Source of the DNA: Scilla litardierei
Lineage: Eukaryota > Streptophyta > Magnoliopsida > Asparagales > Asparagaceae
DNA: 64,000 nt
Direction of reading: 5' to 3'
NCBI GenBank assembly: GCA_030789695.1
Contig: CM061141.1
Span: 196,923,689 to 196,987,688, forward strand
Made by a program: the position numbers and the translations under genes. The notes beneath the pieces are model-generated. The model worked only from the letters and a program-made list of their open reading frames with translations, ran no database searches and was not told where the DNA came from. Of the stretch, positions 58,262-64,000 are shown piece by piece; the stretch's first letter is position 1; every line of letters begins with the position of its first letter.

Positions 58262-58673
58262 TGTGCAATCACGATTATATGCAAATTAGTGAAAATAGCA
58301 AGCAAATCAAGCGCTTGGGCAAAAAGATAGAAATTGAGACAAATGAAAGAGTGTATCCAAGCAATTGAATATGTTCCTTGCTAGCTGATGATTCCTTAAC
58401 CCCTGCAGTGTTCTCCAAGCTCTATAAGTGCCATCACGTCAATTGGATGCCCAACAAGCTCGACTCGGTCGTTTTAGGGTTTAGAGACTGGCCGGTTCGA
58501 GTGGATGATGGCGGTGAGAGGGGAGAATTGGGTAGAGGAAGAGATGATGATAATTCTAGAGGGAGGGAGAGAGGTTGGATGGGTTTGGGTGATCGAAGAT
58601 GGATAGATCGGGAAGAAGAAGTCCAAACGATATAAGAAAATACATGCAATGCGATCGATTTGGGGGTTGAGGG

Positions 58674-58681
58674 TTTATATA
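58674..58681 (-). promoter_or_regulatory. Candidate TATA box upstream of the 3' frame
   Basis: TATATAAA on the minus strand (CTTATATAAACCCTCAACC), followed by a CT-rich stretch (CCTCTCTCCCTCCCTC) like a plant 5' leader, and the 3' frame from 58261. Suggestive only; the site is nearly symmetric and could also act in + direction. Confidence 0.35.
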
Positions 58682-58689
58682 AGCGAGCG

Positions 58690-59360
58690 ACACGGTCGTG
58701 TTAAACGATCGTGTCATTTGGCAAGTGAACACATCATTTGAGGGATCAAAAGTCATGGGGGGTTTTGAACAACGTGGTTAATTTGATGCAGTCGCGTCGA
58801 TGCCATATTGACCGTGTCATTTAGAAATTTTGATGCCCAGAAGCTTCATCGACGCGGTCATTTCATGATTTACGCGACCCTTTGGTAAATCTCTGTTAGA
58901 AGACAGTAAGTTGGCATACCTTAAACGGTCACATCATTTTGATTAAACGACCACGTCACTGATGAGATTTTGGGTGGATTTTGGCCTTAGATATTCGATA
59001 ATGACGCGATCGCGTTAATTGGTTTAAACAACTGCGTAAAGGTTAGAAGTTGGTGAAAATTTGGCTTTAGAATTTGAATTGACGCAGTCATTTCATTGTG
59101 TTTAAACGACCATGTCAGGGTGGTATTTCTGGCTTAAAAATCCAGTAAGTCCCCATACCTTAAATGACCGTGTCAAATGGGCAAAACGGCTGCTCCGTTT
59201 TGGCTCTCCTTAGCATCAATTCTTCTCAATTTTTGCCTCGTTCAACCCGGTCGCGTTGTCAGCTCCATGCGGTTATATTGAATGATTTCTGCTGCTTCCT
59301 TAGGTTCTTCTTTTGATTCTCTCCATGTGGCCGTATGGGGTATCCCACGCGGTCACGTCG
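58690..59360. repeat. Array of degenerate GACGCGGTCGTTTAAACGACC-like motifs
   Basis: About eight to ten paired arms of the type (T)GACGCGGTC and GACCGCGTCA joined by TTAATTGGTTTAAA-like spacers, e.g. 58690-58721, 58847-58885, 58921-58964, 59000-59042 and 59076-59123. The spacing is roughly 75-80 bp. CAGTAAGT..CATACCTTAAA recurs before two units, showing tandem origin. Confidence 0.7.
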
Positions 59361-59632
59361 AATTCTCCTACAATGAATTCAACTTGGATTAGTCTTTGGG
59401 TTTTGTGGATTTTATTCAACTAAGATTAGAGTGTTGTAACTAATGATAAAAATGAAAAAATAAGACTAAAATGAAACAAAAACTTGGGTTGCCTCCCAAG
59501 AAGCGCTTGTTTTAAGTCTTTAGCTTGAATCTCTTTGTGATTTGGTCATGGTGGCTCCGGGTTGGAGAGTGTTGAGATTTCTTCTCCTCCATGCTGCTTC
59601 TTCTCTTCATTGATCATTGGATCACATAATTT

Positions 59633-60202
59633 TTAGATCCTCAGCTCATCGAGGTCAGTTAGATGCGAATTTGGAGCTCCATTGTTGATTCCCTCCTGTG
59701 GAAGTTTGTTGAGGGTTCTTGCTAGAGCCATTATGCTCTTCATGCTTAGGATTTGCGAAAATAGCTTCTCTGTATGACTTAAGAGTACGTCCTCGAACAT
59801 AGTTTCCTCAATCACTTCTTCGAGGAGGTTGATGTGATGGCAAGGGTCATCTTCCATGAATTGTCTCATAGTTTTCTAAAGGTCGAACTCCACCTTCTCC
59901 TTACTGACATTGAGGGACAGCTTCCCTTCCTTGACATCAATTAGTACCCCAGCCATTGCAAAAAATGGATGGCCAAGTATTATCGGCGTGTGGTCGTCCT
60001 CGGGCATGTCCATGATGAAGAAGTCACATGGAACCAGGATCTTCCCGATTTTCACTGTAACGTCTTCAATAATTCCCAAGGGTACTTTACAGATCTGTCG
60101 GCAAGCCGCAAGGACATATTAATGGGATTCGGTTCTCCCATCACGAGCGTCTCGCTGATAGACAATGGAATTAAGCTTACGCTCGCCACAAGGTCGCACA
60201 TC
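59633..60202 (-). pseudogene. Athila retropepsin relic with mutated active site
   Basis: The protease would cut the Gag-Pol polyprotein. The minus frame opens at the right junction with CDLVASVSLIPLSISETLV: the conserved D-[LS]-G-[AS]-[ST] box reads DLVAS (60181-60195), the catalytic Gly replaced by Val. It continues EPNPINMSLRLADRSVKYP, then a one-base loss near 60080 shifts to GIIEDVTVKIGKILVPCDFF and IILGHPFFAMAGVLIDVKEG (usually ILGRPF). A TAG after VEFDL (about 59876) precedes KTMRQFMEDDPCHHINLLEE, the usual linker to RT. The frame ends at 59633 without RT. Upstream gag is absent, cut at 60202 by the neighbouring LTR. Confidence 0.88.
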
Positions 60203-60795
60203 TGTAATACCATGTTTCCAAATATACACGTATAATTACGTATTTTTGGACGTATATGTACGTATAAAATTTCTAGGTATTTTTATGAATTTTCTCTAAT
60301 TTTAAAATAATAAAATAATTTTTAAATAATTTTTAAACTTCAATTGGATTTAAATGAGTAAGGTATTTGGATTAAATACTTGTATTTAGGGGTGTATATG
60401 GTATTAAATTAGGAATTCCTAATTTCTAGAAAATAAATTTCCTAAAAATCCTAGAGAAGACAGATAAGCCCCTAAGGGTCATCTTCTCCTTAATCCCGAC
60501 ATACCCTTGGGACATTTGGCTTATGCTTAAGCCTAAGAGGGATGTTGAGGGTGTTAATAAGGTTTAAAAGAGAAAAAAATAAAGTAAATTGGAAAACCTC
60601 TCACTCTCATCTATCAGCCCACACAAAGAACCCAAGAACCAGTTTGCTACTTCTTTCTCCTTCACAAAGAAAGCAAGCCAACCCAAGGTCTTCGGCTTTG
60701 AACGATTGAAAAGAAGAATTAGAGCTTTCATAGGGTCTTCAAGGAGAAGAAGGGCCAAAGAACCATAAGGGGAATGATCAAGGTAGGTGTTACGA
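60203..60795 (+). repeat. Probable solo LTR (593 bp)
   Basis: It begins TGTAATACC and ends GGTGTTACG, an imperfect inverted pair. ACATC (60198-60202) and ACCTC (60796-60800) form a 4/5 target duplication. It contains a CT-rich stretch after an AGAGAAAAAAATAAAG run, as in LTR R/U5 regions. Its left edge cuts the protease relic exactly. No primer site follows. That 60801 onward does not look like gag argues against a simple insertion. Confidence 0.5.
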
Positions 60796-61635
60796 CCTCA
60801 AGATTGACCTAGTCGATCTAGGCCCACATGTTTAAAGCCTAAGTAAACGGCCCCCCCGAATATCCCTAATGAGAACTAGCTCTAACGAGAAGCTCGTCGA
60901 GTCTTAGAGAAGCTCGCCCAAGCAGAGCAACAAGCTCATCAACCGAATCAAAGAGAAGAGTCCTCCGACTGACCGCACCCCAACCACACCAACTCGGCGA
61001 GGTGAAGCTCGCCTAGGAGATAGCCCGCCTAATTCTCCACCCAAGGAAGTCTGCCCAAAGAAGGACTTGATACTTCAAGAGGGAGGCGAACTGCCATAAA
61101 TATCATTGATAGTTTCACCGCCCAACATTCTCACGCCTGACAAAATCGTGCCTGTCAAGTAATAATATAAAAGATATCGATCCCACAAGGAAGGTCGAGA
61201 TGTTATTGTATTGGGTTATTTTTAAATCTCAGAATATAGGTAGCAGTCGGTTTTGAAAGATTGTTTGTTTAGGATTATGAACGACTAATAAAGACTAGGG
61301 CTTTAGGACTCACCACTAGGATCGTCGGACGTCGATGCTTGGTTAAGACTCTTACGTTGCATTGGTTTTATAGGGATTGTCGCATCAAAGATATGGAATT
61401 CATGGTTCTAAGCACCGTGAATCTAATGTATCGCATTAACCCGTAGTCACATAAGACATGTACATTAAGAATCGACAATATTCACGCTACACTCGTGGAC
61501 GGAATGATCTCATCTCATGCCACTCTCGTGGGTTAGAGCTTCGATATATTTTGGTGGCTCTCATTGACGGAATGGCAGTAGCCGTCAATTAGTAATATAG
61601 TTCGTCGGTGGATCCCATCAAGACAGGATCCGGGT
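60796..61635. other. Unassigned non-coding sequence
   Basis: No gene or clear element end. GAAGCTCGCC-like pieces repeat around 60890-61030. 61150-61310 (AAGTAATAATATAAAAGATA, ATCGATCCCACAAGGAAGG) resembles non-coding sequence I associate with Gypsy elements, a weak impression. Probably decayed retrotransposon. Confidence 0.35.
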
Positions 61636-62856
61636 GTAGAGGAATATGCCCTCGGATCATTTGTATTTGATGCAAATGAAAATTTAAGCCTAGATAGGGA
61701 CTAATTTGCATATGATGCAAAAGAGATTAAATGTGTCTTAAATTGTTTAAGACTATATTTAATTAAATAAACGCGTTGAAAAGGTTACCTAGATGACGGG
61801 ATTGTCCCGCTCTAAACGCAGGTTCAAACTGCGTCAAAAACGGAGTCCAAATGCACAAGTTATAGCCAAAACAAGTCAGCCCAAACTGTTGGGCTGAAAC
61901 CAGCGAAAATGGAGGCCCACCAAGCCCGAATTTTCTGGTTAGGTTTTTTTTGAAACCTGGGATTTTCTTGACGGCTACGTTTCTAAGAGAAGCATGACTT
62001 TTGGCTAACTTTGGACAATTGTTTGAAGGGTCAAACGGACTCGTATTGACGAGCCGTTTTTTCCTACGCGTTCACCGTTGAACCCTCTTCGATTTGGTAG
62101 GTTGTACCAACATTGAAGCTCAACGGTGAGGGAGTTAAAATTCGAGGAAGTTTCCCTTTGTGAAAGGCAAACTAACTTGATTTAATTAATCCCAAATTAA
62201 TAGTCCCACCTCGGTTGTGGAGAAAAGGGGAGAGTCAGCCGCCTCTATAAATAGAGGCCCTCCCCCTTCCTCATAACTCGTCCCAAGCTCTAGATCTGAG
62301 CGGCTCTCGTAAATGTTGGAGCACGCTCGGATCTAAGCTAAATTAATATTTCTCTATCTCCCTATAAATTTCTGTCTTGCTCCTGAGGGCTCTAGCAAAG
62401 CCGCAAAGGAGTTCGGATTCAGATCCGAAATCTAGGCGGAGGTTTCACTCGCGTGAAACTTTCTTCGGCGCGTGGTTGGCTCGGCGACATGGGATTGATC
62501 GCCTCGGGATGCGGAGCGGTTCGAGGAGCGGTTCGGGGAGCGGTTCAAGGAGCGGCTCGGCGTGGGACGAGAGCAGCTCGGAAGACGGTGCGGAACATCT
62601 CGCCTGCCCCAGGGCTGAGATTCCGGGTATGTGTTTAAGTTTTTCATTTAATTATTCGCTGTAGTTAGATCCCTCTTGGGGTGGTCAGATCCACCCCAAG
62701 TTGGCAGAGATCCTGGCTAATAGGGTCTGGTTCCTTAGGGTTGCATGTTAATTAGATTAACATAAAAAATTTTTCCGCTTCATTTCTGTCTATGTTCTGT
62801 CCGACTTAGGACAGGACTAGAGTTTTTGTGCCCTAAGGGTCCCAATAAACCCTGCA
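61636..62856 (+). repeat. 5' LTR of Copia D, internally deleted
   Basis: It starts TGTAGAGGAATATGCCCTC and ends AATAAACCCTGCA. About 1 kb present near the start of the Copia A LTR is missing just after GCCCTC, and the GC-rich block is absent. Confidence 0.8.
62244..62253 (+). promoter_or_regulatory. TATA box in the Copia D LTR
   Basis: TCTATAAATA in the context GCCGCCTCTATAAATAGAGG, a variant of the TATATAAATA box at the same place in the related LTRs. Confidence 0.65.
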
Positions 62857-62857
62857 T

Positions 62858-62870
62858 TGGTATCGGAGCC
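62858..62870 (+). other. Primer binding site of Copia D
   Basis: TGGTATCGGAGCC, one mismatch from the initiator tRNA-Met type, one base after the LTR. Confidence 0.9.
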
Positions 62871-64000
62871 ATCTCTGTATGCTGATTTAGGACTGCGAAT
62901 TTATTATTTGAATGCTTTTACAGAAAAATGTTTTCTTTAAATTTATGCGATAAATTTAAATTTTTTTTGTTTAAAAATTTTATATGATAAATTTTAAACA
63001 CGAAAGTTTTAAAATGGAATTTTTAAATTTATGTGATAAATTTTAAAATTGTTTTAAAGCTTTAAAACTTTATGCGATAAGTTTAAAATGTTGTTTAAAA
63101 TTTTATGTGATAAATTTTAAACATGGAATTTTTAAAATGATGTTTTAAATTTATAAGATATTTTTAAAAACTGATTTTAAAAGTTTAAAATTTTTATGCG
63201 ATAAATATTTTAAAGTGGCATGCAAATGTTATGATTTTTTAAACAAGCTTTTACTTTATGAAATAAAATAAAATGTTTTAAAAATCGTATTTTTAAATTT
63301 AAATGTTAAATTTAAGTATGCATGCTAAAATTGTTTATGCGATAAACTTTAGTCTATTTAATTGTTAAATAGTTGTACATTTTTTATGCGATAAAATTAG
63401 TGTAAATTTTTAATGGATTTGTCTTCTTGTCCCTTATTTGATAACACAAGACAACCCTTTAGGTTAGCCATTAAGTAATGATTAAAATTTATTAATTGAA
63501 TTTTAATGACATGCTATGTTTTAATAAAACATTAACAATGCTTCAAGACCTAATTCATGATTATGGTAGTCCTTTTAATGAATTTTTAATTTTAATTGTT
63601 ATTATTAAATCATTAAAGGACTTCGCTTTTAGCGTTGGTTAATAATTTATTAAAATCCTAATAACGATTAGGATAGCACGTGAACCTTATAGTTGATAAG
63701 GACTTAATAAAAGTTATTAAACAAATCCTAAAATTTTGAATTTAAGGATGCAACTAGTTGATAGGATTAATTAGTTGTTAATAAAAGCTGTTTAGTCTAT
63801 GGCACACATACAAAAATGACAAGCTTCATTCAATGGACCATGATCCAGTCAATGTGCTTGGCTAAGAGTTCTGGATCAACCCTTACTAGTCTAAGGGGTA
63901 GTGATCCTGGCTTAGTCAATTCCCTGGCTGTGTTCCGCTGGACCGCAATGTCGCGAATCATGATTGTATGACACCCTGGACTATATCTAGTCAATGCGTT
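62871..64000 (+). other. Non-coding leader of Copia D
   Basis: 62930-63420 is AT-rich with repeated TTTAAAATTTTATGCGATAA-like units. The rest matches Copia A 16930-17520. No gag appears before the window ends. Confidence 0.7.

Larger units (their letters stand above)
58262..59632 (-). other. Spacer between protease relic and 3' frame
   Basis: No gene. Reading minus, it begins near 59520 with GCGCTTCTTGGGAGGCAACC, a phrase I associate with the region after pol in Athila-type elements. An array of degenerate palindromes (58690-59360) follows, then a TATA-like site and a pyrimidine-rich leader (58640-58490). RT and integrase should lie before this spacer and are deleted. Confidence 0.6.
50002..60202 (-). 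mobile_element. Old Athila-type relic, minus strand, internally deleted
   Basis: Reading minus: protease remains (60202-59633), a 1.4-kb spacer with palindromes, and an envelope-like/ATHILA ORF-1-like frame (58261-57450, continuing at 51334). RT, RNase H and integrase are missing. The relic is split by Athila B and bounded by the LARD on the left and a probable solo LTR on the right, so its own LTRs are not seen. A CCTCAATGT (ACATTGAGG on the minus strand) near 50335 matches the phrase preceding the internal purine tract of the other Athila elements. Confidence 0.65.
61636..64000 (+). mobile_element. Copia D, 5' part; continues beyond the window
   Basis: The LTR (61636-62856), the primer site and about 1.1 kb of interior match Copia A in order. 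The interior end (GACACCCTGGACTATATCTA) matches Copia A near 17491-17510. Coding parts, 3' LTR and duplication partner lie outside the window. Confidence 0.85.

Overview
The window is plant nuclear DNA, almost certainly from a flowering plant with a large, repeat-rich genome. It is built almost entirely of transposable elements nested in one another, and I see no intact host gene, rRNA or tRNA. The evidence for a plant is Copia elements primed by initiator tRNA-Met with UBN2-type gag, Athila-type Gypsy elements, a CACTA transposon, and captured exons that resemble plant starch synthase IV and the catalytic subunit of DNA polymerase delta. I cannot name the species. All elements look inactive: their reading frames carry stops and frameshifts.

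Layout. 1-5146: a pol-less, Sirevirus-like Copia element (5' end outside the window). 5147-6866: the 3' end of a Gypsy-like LTR and non-coding sequence. 6872-50001: a non-coding, minus-oriented Gypsy-type large retrotransposon derivative (LARD) with 2.8-kb LTRs and target duplication AAAGT. Its right-hand LTR is cut into three pieces by two large insertions. The first is Copia A (14037-31719, TSD GGATC), with a decayed pol, which itself holds the gag-only Copia B (18974-27796, minus, TSD GTAAT). The second is Athila A (33164-49734, TSD CTAGG), a gag-pol element with many stops, which holds a 6.4-kb CACTA transposon (38952-45397, TSD TAA).

The CACTA element has no visible transposase. It carries intron-containing pieces of two unrelated host genes, starch synthase IV (41168-41690) and the 5' end of DNA polymerase delta catalytic subunit (44122-45004), both antisense to the + strand, plus a fragment of a Copia LTR. 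This Pack-CACTA-like transduplication is the most interesting object in the window.

50002-60202 is an older minus-strand Athila relic: a protease with a mutated active site, a deletion of RT and integrase, an array of degenerate palindromes, and an envelope-like/ATHILA ORF-1-like frame. A gag-only Athila element, Athila B (51335-57444, TSD GGGCC), splits that frame. A probable solo LTR (60203-60795) borders the relic. 60796-61635 is unassigned. From 61636 to the window end is the 5' part of another Copia element (Copia D), related to Copia A.

How the parts relate: the target-site duplications give a relative order. The Athila relic and the LARD came first, then Copia A and Athila A entered the same LARD LTR, then Copia B entered Copia A and the CACTA entered Athila A. 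The gag-only elements (Copia 1, Copia B, Athila B) must have relied on proteins from relatives.
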